Below, piece by piece: positions 27,116 through 35,939 of a stretch of DNA of 64,000 nucleotides. Made by a program: the position numbers and the translations under genes. Position 1 is the stretch's first letter. Each line of letters opens with the position of its first letter. Location: NCBI GenBank assembly GCA_963818985.1, contig CAWFUJ010000009.1:369592-433591 (forward strand), read 5' to 3'. The notes under the pieces are model-generated. The model saw nothing but the letters and a program-made list of their open reading frames with translations. It ran no database searches and was not told where the DNA came from. The stretch is from JAFEDN01 sp963818985. Its GTDB lineage: Bacteria; Pseudomonadota; Gammaproteobacteria; Coxiellales; Coxiellaceae.

Positions 27116-27895
27116 TTGACGACCAAAAGCGAAGAGGCTTTTAAATTAAAAGCGAATTTTTTCTCAATGACCGTGATCAAATTTTCAAAATGTGATCAGC
27201 GCAGCGTGATAGCACAATTGAAAGAAATCCAACGAACTGCGCCGAGCTATTTTCACCAATCACCAACGGTGATAGACGTCACGCAACTTAAGCGACCAGT
27301 GAAAGGGTTAGATCTTTCCAAGCTTTGCCAAATATTACGTGACTTCCAATTAATCCCTGTCGGTGTCCAAGGATTATTAGCGGAAGAGCAATCCTCTGCT
27401 CAGGAATTAGGTTTGGCTTTATGGCAGCAAAATTCTAAAAATCCTCCAGAGAAAGAAAACTCCTCAGAATCAGAAACGGTCATCACCACAGAAACAAGCG
27501 CTGAATCTGAAAGCTCTATGCCACCTGCAGTACTCACGACACATAACACACGTGTCATTACCAAACCTGTTCGTTCAGGAATGCAAGTTTACGCCAAAAA
27601 CAGCCACTTGGTGTTGATGGCGCCGGTGAGTTCTGGAGCTGAATGCATAGCCGACGGTGATATTTTTTGTTATGCGCCGGTACGAGGTCGAATACTGGCT
27701 GGTGCGAATGGTGATTGCCAGGCAAAGATTTTTTCACATCATTTGGAAGCAGAGTTAATCGCTATCGCCGGGTACTATTTAATCTATGATGAATGCCCTG
27801 AACCAAGAACAGGGTATTTTCAAATTAGCTTAAAAGAGAGTAAAATTGAAATTCACAATTTTTCACTAGAGAGGAGTTTACTGTGTCAAAAATAG
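27116..27895 (+). CDS. minC: Septum site-determining protein MinC
   Basis: A 259-aa inhibitor of FtsZ polymerisation. I place the start at TTG 27116 because AGGAG ends 9 bases upstream and the family N-terminus begins just after; the frame continues open to 27032 without a ribosome site. The N-terminal domain ends near residue 100, a Ser/Glu/Thr-rich linker follows, and the C-terminal beta-helix (VRSGMQVYAKNSHLVLMAPV; GDIFCYAPVRGRILAGANGD) binds MinD. It overlaps minD by 13 bases. Confidence 0.93.
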   Translation: MTTKSEEAFKLKANFFSMTVIKFSKCDQRSVIAQLKEIQRTAPSYFHQSPTVIDVTQLKRPVKGLDLSKLCQILRDFQLIPVGVQGLLAEEQSSAQELGLALWQQNSKNPPEKENSSESETVITTETSAESESSMPPAVLTTHNTRVITKPVRSGMQVYAKNSHLVLMAPVSSGAECIADGDIFCYAPVRGRILAGANGDCQAKIFSHHLEAELIAIAGYYLIYDECPEPRTGYFQISLKESKIEIHNFSLERSLLCQK

Positions 27896-28704
27896 TTGTT
27901 GTCACCTCAGGTAAAGGCGGAGTCGGCAAGACGACGACCAGTGCCTCCTTTGCAATGGGTTTAGCCAATGCGGGTTATAAAACCGTGGTCATTGACTTCG
28001 ATATTGGTTTAAGAAATTTAGATTTAATTATGGGGTGCGAGCGTCGGGTCATTTATGATATCGCCAGCGTGATTCATCAGGAAGCCACTCTTAAGCAGTC
28101 ACTTATTAAAGATAAAAATAATGCTAATCTTTCAATTTTAGCGGCTTCACAAACTCGCGATAAAAATATTCTGACCTTGGAAGCCGTGCAAGCGATCATG
28201 CAGGAATTGAGAGAATCGTTCGATTTTATTATTTGTGATTCTCCAGCAGGCATTGAGCAAGGGGCATTAATGGCTATGTATTTTGCCGATAGCGCTTTGG
28301 TCGTGAGTAATCCTGAAGTTTCTTCGGTGAGAGATGCTGATCGTATTCTAGGATTTTTAGACAGTAAAACATTGTTAGCTATTCAAGGCAAAGAAGTGGA
28401 AAAACATTTGGTGATCACCCGTTACGTGGCTAAGCGAGTCTCCAGCGGGGATATGATGTCTTTGGAAGATATTAATGATTTATTGGCGATTCCATTATTA
28501 GGAGTGATTGCTGAGTGTCCGTCGGTATTACGAGCATCTAATACTGGAGAACCGGTTATATTAGATAAAAAAAGCCGGGCGGGGCTAGATTACGCAAATA
28601 TAGTTCAACGTTTTATTGAAAAATCTGGTGGAGCAGGACCTGTTAAAAAGCCATTATCATTATTGCAACGATTGTTTAAAAATAATAAGGAGCTTGTATC
28701 ATGA
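27883..28704 (+). CDS. minD: Septum site-determining ATPase MinD
   Basis: A 273-aa membrane-associated ATPase that recruits MinC to the poles. Deviant Walker A (SGKGGVGKTTTSAS), DFDIGLRNLDLIMGCERRV and the CDSPAGIEQGA switch II region are intact. The C-terminus (KPLSLLQRLFKN) is the amphipathic membrane-binding helix. The GTG start follows AGAGGAG. The stop overlaps minE (ATGA). Confidence 0.97.
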   Translation: MSKIVVVTSGKGGVGKTTTSASFAMGLANAGYKTVVIDFDIGLRNLDLIMGCERRVIYDIASVIHQEATLKQSLIKDKNNANLSILAASQTRDKNILTLEAVQAIMQELRESFDFIICDSPAGIEQGALMAMYFADSALVVSNPEVSSVRDADRILGFLDSKTLLAIQGKEVEKHLVITRYVAKRVSSGDMMSLEDINDLLAIPLLGVIAECPSVLRASNTGEPVILDKKSRAGLDYANIVQRFIEKSGGAGPVKKPLSLLQRLFKNNKELVS

Positions 28705-28958
28705 CCTGGATGAACAAATTACTGGGCAGACGCTCAGCGCATACAGCTAAAGACCGTTTAAAAATAATTATTGCTCAAGAACGATCGGCGCAAAATCAGC
28801 CAGATTTTTTACCCTTATTGCAAAGAGAAATTTTAGCAGTGATTGAAAAGTATATGAGTGTCAGTTCAAATATGGTTGAAGTGGCTTTTAGCCAACAAGA
28901 TAAAAGCGCCATATTAAAGCTAAACGTGCTGCTTCCGCCCAGTAAAAAATCTTCCTAA
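28701..28958 (+). CDS. minE: Cell division topological specificity factor MinE
   Basis: An 85-aa protein of normal size. It displaces MinC from MinD and drives pole-to-pole oscillation. The N-terminal MinD-contact helix (TAKDRLKIIIAQERS) is well conserved; the dimerising half follows (LLQREILAVIEKYM). Confidence 0.95.
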   Translation: MTWMNKLLGRRSAHTAKDRLKIIIAQERSAQNQPDFLPLLQREILAVIEKYMSVSSNMVEVAFSQQDKSAILKLNVLLPPSKKSS

Positions 28959-28965
28959 AATAAAT

Positions 28966-28993
28966 CCCCTCTCCCTGTAGGAGAGGGGATTAG
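28966..28993. repeat. Short CCCCTCTCCC palindrome
   Basis: CCCCTCTCCCTGTAGGAGAG plus GGG forms a perfect 9-bp stem with a small loop, between the convergent minE and permease genes. Related copies lie at 17688-17709 and 42975-43003, and a damaged one near 49586. The stem lacks a long T-run, so terminator function is uncertain. Confidence 0.65.
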
Positions 28994-28996
28994 AAA

Positions 28997-30568
28997 CTAA
29001 GAAACCGTGGCTTGATCGGCCAAGAACTTTTGCTCTTCCGTTAGCTCAGCAGCGCTGTTGGTTTTATATTTAATTAGACAAAAGAATGCGACGATTGAAA
29101 AAGTAATCACTATCGAAGTATAAAGAGATTCATTCATTCCAGAGCGGGCCGGTGCAAAATAAGTTAATAGCCACAGCCCAGCAAAATAAACAATTAATCC
29201 AAGACACTGTTTAATAGCAGAAATTCCTTCAGCAAAAGATTTGACGTTTAAAGCAATGAATGCGACCTGGAAGGCAATAAAAAGCAGAAAAATATCGGTC
29301 ACTGCTTTTAAATGGCCCATCGTAAATAAATAAGTAAAAACAGTAAAAACCAGTAAAGCAATGACTCGGCCTCCCCATAAACGGAACGGGTAATTACGGG
29401 TTACGATGGCATTGCGAAAAACGCATAATGCGATAGGGATTGGCAAGTACGAAATCACATGGAAGAGGCTGAGAAATTCAGCCAATTGACTCCAACTGCG
29501 GAACATCGCTAAAAATAATATCGCTAATACGGTATTAGCAATCAACGAGCGCCGGGAGATATGATAAACCGGGTGACTGGTATCAAAAGCTCCTGGCATT
29601 TGACCGTTACGGGACATGGCAGTGAACATTCGCGTTGCCGTACCGACGAAGGCGACGCCGGCGCCGGATGGGGCGATCGTAGCGCCAAAGTAAATGATTG
29701 AAGTCAACAAACCCAGCCCTAACAGCACTGAAAGCTGGATCATGGGTGCACTAAATTCAAGTTCGTGCCAGCCTTTAGCTAGCATCTCGGGGGGAATTGC
29801 CCCAATAAAAGCGATTTGTAATAACACATAAATAGCCAAGCAGAACAATAAAGAGATAATCAACGATAAGGGAATAGTTCGCTCAGGTTTTTTAATCTCA
29901 CTGGCAAAAGAAACAATAGATTGAAAGCCATTGAAAGAAATAATAATCCCAGTGGTTAAAATTGCTCCGAGGATAGATTTAGCGCCGTACGGTAAAAACG
30001 ACCCATTGACCAAAGTGAAATTTGTGGGATGAAAAGCTACGGAAATAATAATTAACGAGGCGGTGATTGGTACAATGACTTTTAATATCGCCAGAATATT
30101 ATTAGCTTTAGTCAGAGTAACAGCCCCCCAATAATTAACTACACAATAAAAAATAACCAGGGCAATCGAAAAGGAATTCCCAATCCAAGTCAGTTGATCA
30201 TTTTGATATAAGTAAGGTTTAAATTGTGGAGTAAGATTCATAAGATACTGAATAGTGGCATCTGCTTCTAAACCAATAACCGCTACGATCCCTAACCAAT
30301 TAGCAATTGCAAAGGGAAAACCAAAATATTTATTATGCGATAAAGCAGGGATGATGGCCGCCAGTCCTCTTTTGGGATAAAGAGAAGCGACTTCTGCAAA
30401 GCACAAAGCCAGCAAGAGCATCACCGCTCCACTTACCCCCCAAGTGATAATAGCACCCGGGCCGGCAATGGCGGCAGTTTTGTAAGGTGAGAATAACCAG
30501 CCACTGCCGATAATGGATGAGACGCCTAAAAACGTTGCAGATATTAAACCAATCTTCTTTTTGTTCAT
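28997..30568 (-). CDS. APC-family amino-acid permease
   Basis: A 523-aa inner-membrane transporter with 12-14 hydrophobic helices. The first helix carries the APC substrate motif (GVSSIIGSGWLFSP), then EVASLYPKRGL, and SFASEIKKPERTIPLSL is the conserved loop between helices 6 and 8. APC permeases import amino acids or exchange them for amines; the substrate cannot be told from sequence. The gene shares its strand with the lysine-degradation genes upstream, so amino-acid uptake for catabolism is plausible. Confidence 0.88.
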   Translation of the reverse strand: MNKKKIGLISATFLGVSSIIGSGWLFSPYKTAAIAGPGAIITWGVSGAVMLLLALCFAEVASLYPKRGLAAIIPALSHNKYFGFPFAIANWLGIVAVIGLEADATIQYLMNLTPQFKPYLYQNDQLTWIGNSFSIALVIFYCVVNYWGAVTLTKANNILAILKVIVPITASLIIISVAFHPTNFTLVNGSFLPYGAKSILGAILTTGIIISFNGFQSIVSFASEIKKPERTIPLSLIISLLFCLAIYVLLQIAFIGAIPPEMLAKGWHELEFSAPMIQLSVLLGLGLLTSIIYFGATIAPSGAGVAFVGTATRMFTAMSRNGQMPGAFDTSHPVYHISRRSLIANTVLAILFLAMFRSWSQLAEFLSLFHVISYLPIPIALCVFRNAIVTRNYPFRLWGGRVIALLVFTVFTYLFTMGHLKAVTDIFLLFIAFQVAFIALNVKSFAEGISAIKQCLGLIVYFAGLWLLTYFAPARSGMNESLYTSIVITFSIVAFFCLIKYKTNSAAELTEEQKFLADQATVS

Positions 30569-30697
30569 AATTATTCCAATTTGATTGGGGAGCCCTGTTA
30601 AGGGATAAAAAAATCATTTTAAAATCAACAGATTGTTAAATTATTCATTTACCACTGTATAATTGCGAATATTGTACCACAAATTCCTGTCAAACTC

Positions 30698-32233
30698 CTA
30701 ACCCCATATTGCTAAATTGAATTTAATTCCTTGGGCCAGGGGCAATTCACTGCCCCAATTAATGGTATTGGTCTGGCGGCGCATATAGCTTTTCCAGGAG
30801 TCGGAACCTGCTTCGCGGCCATGGCCTGTGTCCTTTTCTCCGCCAAATGCACCACCGATTTCGGCTCCAGATGTGCCAACGTTCACGTTAGCGACACCAC
30901 AGTCACTCCCGCATGCTGACAGAAAAAATTCGGCATGTTGTAAATTATCAGTAAAAATAGCCGAGGATAAACCTTGGCGAACTTGATTTTGCATTTGTAC
31001 AGCCTGGGCTAAGGTGCGGTATGACATTAGATATAAAATCGGCGCAAAGGTTTCCTGTTGAACGATATCCCAGTCACTTTCTGCACTCACCAAGGTGGGT
31101 TCGACAAAATAACCGGGTCTATCAAGCACTTTGCCGCCATATAAAATTTTACCGCCCATTTTTTTGATAGCTGTGATAGCTGCTCGGTAACGATCTACGC
31201 TCATCTGATCAATCAAAGGTCCCATTAAATTTTTTTCATCTAAAGGATCGCCAATACGGATTTGTTGATAAGCTTTTTGTAACCGAGCGATGACTGCTGA
31301 GTAATGGGATTCATGGATAATTAATCGGCGAGTGGAGGTACAACGTTGACCTGCAGTCCCCACCGCACCAAAAACAATCGCGGGGATGGCTAAATCTAAA
31401 TTGGCAAACTCATCAACAATAATCGCATTATTGCCGCTGAGTTCTAACAAACAGCGGCCTAACCGCTTCCCAATTCGCTCACTAATTTTTTTGCCGACCG
31501 CAGTGGACCCGGTAAACGAAATAAGTGAAATACCTGGATCGTCGACAAAAGCATTGACTAGGTCAAGGTCTCTGAGTAATAAATAACGAAAAAATGCCAG
31601 GATAACCACATTGGCGTCATCACTTCGTGACAAATATTTTGTACAGCAATGGCGCATAAAGCAGTTTTAGGGGAGGGTTTCCAAATCACGGTGTTGCCGG
31701 CAATCGCGGCGATAAATGCATTCCATGACCAAACAGCAACTGGAAAGTTAAATGCGGTGATCACTCCTACCGCTCCTAAGGGGTGCCATTGTTCATACAT
31801 TCTGATGTGCTGGCCGTTCAGAATGCATGGTTTTTCCGTACAGCATTCGTGATTGACCCACAGCAAAATCAGCCATATCAATCATTTCTTGTACTTCACC
31901 ATCACCTTCTACTTTGGATTTACCTGATTCCAGTGATACCAAGCTGCCGAGCGCGGATTTTTTAGCTCGTAATAACTCTGCTATTTGACGAATTAACTCC
32001 CCGCGTTTAGGTGCTGGAACTAAACGCCAATCTTGAGCAACCTTTTGACTGTTTTGGGATAGATATTGGTAATCTTTTAAAGAACAATTATTAATACTGG
32101 CTATCGTAGTCTGTGTGGAGGGATTCTCAGCATGAATGACGCCCGCTTCCGTATGAGTTGACCACCACTGCGCGCCGTCGTAAGCGCCTGAGTTATTGGC
32201 GTTAATTGCTAAATCCTGCAATATTTTATTCAT
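30698..32233 (-). pseudogene. ALDH7-type aldehyde dehydrogenase, frameshifted
   Basis: About 512 codons if frames are joined, the normal size for alpha-aminoadipic semialdehyde dehydrogenase (ALDH7 type). The start at 32233 overlaps the saccharopine dehydrogenase-like stop by 8 bases. It shows the ALDH7 motif AFNFPVAVWSWNAF, SFTGSTAVGKKISE, LELSGNNAII and the catalytic Cys in GTAGQRCTSTRR. The frame shifts near 31805 (between MHSERPAH and RMYEQWHPLG) and at least twice between about 31570 and 31645, where the expected PGIFSLF is found in the third frame. The C-terminal 310 residues are intact. Either decay or base-calling errors explain this. Confidence 0.85.
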
Positions 32234-33338
32234 GTTCGCATTCCGTAGGGCTGGCTTCATGAAAATATTCACCGAAACGATTATGTAAGAATTCATTTAG
32301 ATTAAATTGATCTTGATGAATAAATCCTCGATATTTTTCAGGTTGATTCATCACTAAATCGAGCACCGCGCATACAGAACTGGCGGTTGCCATTTGGATC
32401 GCGGTGAAGTGCTGATTATCAACCCAGCATGGATAAAACTTAGCGACATAACTGTGTTCCATCAGCCGACCCTGTTGATTTCCTTGAATTGAGATCCAAA
32501 CTATGACCACATCATCGCGGGTATAAGCTAGAAATTTTTGCAGAATATTTTTCAAATTTTCTCGGTCTTGATTGAGTTTTAAATCATTCATCAGAAAAAA
32601 CATTTTATTGCAGTGGCCAGGGTAACGCAGGGTTTTATAATTCAAATTATTCACTTTGTCAGCATAGGTTTGGGACAATGTGCCGAGTCCTCCGGATGTA
32701 TTGAAGGCTTCATATTTTACCCCATCAATGATGACCTCTTCCAAATCAGTTAATGGTGCAGTGGATATTTCTTTGCCGTCAGCAATAGCATGACAAGGAT
32801 TACCATATTCATTGATAAGCCCGTCTATTGACCAAGTCAACGCATATTGTAAAGCATTACTGGCTTGCGCGGGGAGGGCGCCGCAGCGTAATTTGACTAT
32901 ATCTAATTGATCAAATGCTTTCATTAAATCATTGGCGACGATATTGATAAATCCTGGCGCTAGTCCGCATTGTGGAATAAATGCAGTTTTTGCATCTATT
33001 GCCAATTGAGCAATCGTGGCGGTAACGGCGGTATCTTCAGTTAAGTCAAAATAATGCAGGTTTAAAGACTTTGCCAATTTTGCTAATTCCAGATTTAAGA
33101 AATAAGGTAGGCAAGAAATGATAGCTTGAATTTTATATTGATGGATTAATTGGGTCATCAGCGTTTGATTTTTAACGTCCAACGACTCATAACGCAGATG
33201 AGGATTAAAAGGAAGTGTATTCGGTTGGCTAGCCGTATCGACCAGCACGATTTGATACTCACTACCCGGTTGTGTACTTAACAAATGGCCAATGGCGCTA
33301 CCAATTTGCCCGCTTCCTGCGATTAAAATAGAAATCAT
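32226..33338 (-). CDS. Saccharopine dehydrogenase-like oxidoreductase
   Basis: A 370-aa protein. The start at 33338 (GGATGTGAGC before the ATG) puts the Rossmann motif LIAGSGQIGSAIGHLL at the N-terminus; a longer frame adds 19 residues. Family features include LPYFLNLELAKLAKSLNLHY, FDLTEDT and QCGLAPGFINIVAND. Saccharopine or lysine-6 dehydrogenases release aminoadipate semialdehyde, the substrate of the adjacent ALDH7, so the pair forms a lysine-degradation module. The exact substrate is inferred from the neighbour. Confidence 0.82.
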   Translation of the reverse strand: MISILIAGSGQIGSAIGHLLSTQPGSEYQIVLVDTASQPNTLPFNPHLRYESLDVKNQTLMTQLIHQYKIQAIISCLPYFLNLELAKLAKSLNLHYFDLTEDTAVTATIAQLAIDAKTAFIPQCGLAPGFINIVANDLMKAFDQLDIVKLRCGALPAQASNALQYALTWSIDGLINEYGNPCHAIADGKEISTAPLTDLEEVIIDGVKYEAFNTSGGLGTLSQTYADKVNNLNYKTLRYPGHCNKMFFLMNDLKLNQDRENLKNILQKFLAYTRDDVVIVWISIQGNQQGRLMEHSYVAKFYPCWVDNQHFTAIQMATASSVCAVLDLVMNQPEKYRGFIHQDQFNLNEFLHNRFGEYFHEASPTECEHE

Positions 33339-33422
33339 GCTCACATCCTTTACTGAAAGTTTGTTATTGTAGAACATTTTCAATGGTTTCGTCATGCTGT
33401 TAATTTTGCTAAAATTATCGAC

Positions 33423-33848
33423 ATGCTAAATACACGGAATGACTACTTATTAATAATGGGCATCGAAGTCTGGCGATTGCGTCAGCCTACAACCCCAGTT
33501 TTAACCCAGCAACAACCAATCGTTAATTATTATTTATTGAATTCTCGGAGGAATTTAGTTGGTTTATTATTGGCCGAAATGAATTCTGGTCAGCAAGATC
33601 AGGAACGGGAATTGTTATTAGCGATCTTTCACGCTTTGGAGATGATAGGAAAGGAAATTAACGCTTTAATAGCCGGTACTACCTCGCCAAAGAATTTTTT
33701 AATTTTACTTGGCGCCAATTGCCCGCAGATAAGTGTTGGAACAGAGACTAAAGTTATCATGACTTATTCTTTGGCTGAAATGCTTAAAAATCCACTATTA
33801 AAGGCTAAGGTTTGGCAATCTTTATCGCCACTCCGAATCCATGAATGA
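33423..33848 (+). CDS. holD: DNA polymerase III psi subunit
   Basis: A 141-aa protein. The opening (NDYLLIMGIEVWRLRQP) matches the psi N-terminus that binds chi, and the closing helix (MLKNPLLKAKVWQSL) matches the end of E. coli HolD. The middle is poorly conserved, normal for this subunit. Psi bridges chi to the clamp loader. Its partner holC lies 5 kb away in this window. A ribosome site is not obvious. It overlaps the next gene by 8 bases. Confidence 0.72.
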   Translation: MLNTRNDYLLIMGIEVWRLRQPTTPVLTQQQPIVNYYLLNSRRNLVGLLLAEMNSGQQDQERELLLAIFHALEMIGKEINALIAGTTSPKNFLILLGANCPQISVGTETKVIMTYSLAEMLKNPLLKAKVWQSLSPLRIHE

Positions 33849-34200
33849 TTATGAGGTAGTTATCGTCGCTGGTGGCCCTGTAGGTATGGCGTTTGGCATT
33901 GAATTAGGCATGATGAATATCAGAACGGCTATTATCCGGCAATGCCTTTATGATTTATTGCCGATCAATTATGTAATATTGATCATCGAAGAGACCACTG
34001 GCTCTGAGTTGAATAAAATGGCCCAAGCATTTCGCGAAAAATCTATTGAATTTTCAATAGTATTGCTTTCTTCACATGAAGTTAGAAAATTATATACTAA
34101 GAAATATTATTTGTTGCGCCCTGACTGGCATATTGCTTGGTGTGGCGATGTCATTCCGAATCAGCTCCATGAATTCATCAATCGTTTGATGCCGAACTAA
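33841..34200 (+). pseudogene. Remnant of an FAD-dependent aromatic monooxygenase
   Basis: A 119-aa frame. Residues 1-35 resemble the FAD-binding start of PheA/TfdB-type monooxygenases (YEVVIVAGGPVGMAFGIELG; the first Gly of GxGxxG is Ala). Residues ~80-119 resemble the end of their C-terminal thioredoxin-like domain (YLLRPDWHIAWCGD). Full enzymes have 500-600 residues, so some 400 residues of catalytic core are missing in frame. It may be a deletion relic or a domesticated short protein. It is translationally coupled to holD by an 8-base overlap. Confidence 0.6.
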
Positions 34201-34216
34201 AGTTGACGTTCTGAGA

Positions 34217-35869
34217 TTACTGAATAAGAAAATACTCTTTATGATGCTGCTTAATTTTATCATTTAAAGTCCAGGTGAATATCCCTGAAACCAAATCCAT
34301 GGCTATACTATCATCTACGCCTTGTGCTATTAAGGTTTTTTTTTGGTTTGACGTTGTTAGATTTAATTTCTTAATACTGCCATTGTCGATCAGCAGGGGA
34401 GTAAACAAAGGTTCTTTCGAACTAATGGGGTTAATTCGATTCTGCGTTAATAACCGGATGTTGGCAGCTAAGCGTTTTCCACCAACCAAATTAAGTTGCA
34501 ACTTTCCATCTGGAAATATTTCAGTTAACCGCTTAACTATCTGCTCAGTTTCTTCAGGTAACAGCAGCACCGATAATGGATAAGATAAAGACATCATACC
34601 AATAAATATTACCCAGGCAGAAACCATTATGTAATTTATGTGGCTGCTTCGAAGGATAAATATTAAGTAACCGGTTAGGCAAACAAAAATTAATAAACAA
34701 CTAATCCCCCTGGTTAATCCTGATAATTGGCCGATGATTGAAAAAAATATGAATCCTTCAACAATCAATAATGGTATTAAAATAAATAAAAGGTATCGGC
34801 CCAATCGTTGACGTCTTGCGGGTGTTAACCGCCAGAAGCTATCCGCTATCAGGATGGCTAATAATGGCATTAATGGCAATAGATAGCGCATCGAAATGTG
34901 GCTTCCCAATCCAAGAATAACCACCCATAATAACGCCCAGCCTAAAATAAATTGATAAATGCGCATGCCTGGTTTTTCTATGGATTTGAACCAGCGTTCG
35001 CTAAGGAAACCCCAAAGGCTCAATAAACTCCAAGGTAATAATGCGCCAATGACCATGATCATAACACCTGGAACACTAATAAATGGTCCCCAAATACTAT
35101 TGTGATTGTGCACTCCTATTTGATCATTAAAAAATGATAAAAAGACAACCTTACCATGTAAAATTGCCATGGTAACAAACCAGCTGAAGCCGATGAATAA
35201 TCCAGTGAGAGCAGCGCCAATTTGAGTTGGACGATGATATTTGAATACTTGCGGTTCGATGATTATCAAAAAAATTTGAGTGTAGACAACAAACAATACT
35301 GCTAATAGTCCTTTGGTTTCAAATGCCAAAGCAGCCCCTATATAAAAACACCACCATCCTAATCGGCTAAGGCGATTGGAAGTTAATACGCAAAAAACCC
35401 CATATGCACTTAAGGTTAAAAATAAAGTGAGTAAAATATCTGGAATGGAACGCATCGAGGCCATTAAAAAGTTGATTTGGGTCATCAGTATTAGCAAAGA
35501 AAATTCGGTAATTTCTAATTTTTTAAAAGCACGATGAGCCATCAGTGCAGTGAGTATCAAAGTTAAAAAGCCTGCGAATAAAAAGACTATTCTTAAGCTG
35601 AATACGTGAATTCCAAATAATTTGAAGGATGATAAAATCGTCCAATAGGTTAAAATTGGTTTATTCAGCCGGAAAGCATCATTAAATAATTCTGAATGCG
35701 CACTATAATGTCGTGGGGTTAAATAATCCCCAGATTGTAACATCATGAATACTGAGTTTATATAATACCATTCATCTGCATAGTGCTGTACTAAAGTGGT
35801 AACGAATGGTAGTAAAGCCAGAAAAAAAATAAAGGGGATGAATAGTATTCTTCTTTTGTTAGATTCCAG
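34217..35869 (-). CDS. GT39/ArnT-like lipid-linked glycosyltransferase
   Basis: A 550-aa polytopic membrane protein with start at CTG 35869. The first in-frame ATG (35746) would remove the first helix and the catalytic-loop sequence YADEWYYINSVFMM, which is conserved in this family (Asp-Glu after helix 1). CTG sits 7 bases after AGGAG, so it is the best start. Next comes LQSGDYLTPRHYSAHSELFN, LNKPILTYW and about a dozen helices, then a soluble C-terminal domain. ArnT-type enzymes transfer sugars from undecaprenyl phosphate to lipid A or other acceptors on the periplasmic side. The substrate is unknown. Confidence 0.8.
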   Translation of the reverse strand: MESNKRRILFIPFIFFLALLPFVTTLVQHYADEWYYINSVFMMLQSGDYLTPRHYSAHSELFNDAFRLNKPILTYWTILSSFKLFGIHVFSLRIVFLFAGFLTLILTALMAHRAFKKLEITEFSLLILMTQINFLMASMRSIPDILLTLFLTLSAYGVFCVLTSNRLSRLGWWCFYIGAALAFETKGLLAVLFVVYTQIFLIIIEPQVFKYHRPTQIGAALTGLFIGFSWFVTMAILHGKVVFLSFFNDQIGVHNHNSIWGPFISVPGVMIMVIGALLPWSLLSLWGFLSERWFKSIEKPGMRIYQFILGWALLWVVILGLGSHISMRYLLPLMPLLAILIADSFWRLTPARRQRLGRYLLFILIPLLIVEGFIFFSIIGQLSGLTRGISCLLIFVCLTGYLIFILRSSHINYIMVSAWVIFIGMMSLSYPLSVLLLPEETEQIVKRLTEIFPDGKLQLNLVGGKRLAANIRLLTQNRINPISSKEPLFTPLLIDNGSIKKLNLTTSNQKKTLIAQGVDDSIAMDLVSGIFTWTLNDKIKQHHKEYFLIQ

Positions 35870-35939
35870 AAGTGATCTCCTAGTTGGTTTCTAGCTTGTT
35901 ATTATCTGCTTCCCAAGAAAAAGACGCAAGCCAACTGGG

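Noticed and set aside
31649..31965. Plus-strand ORFs over the ALDH gene
   Set aside because: They are antisense to conserved ALDH7 sequence and have no independent support.
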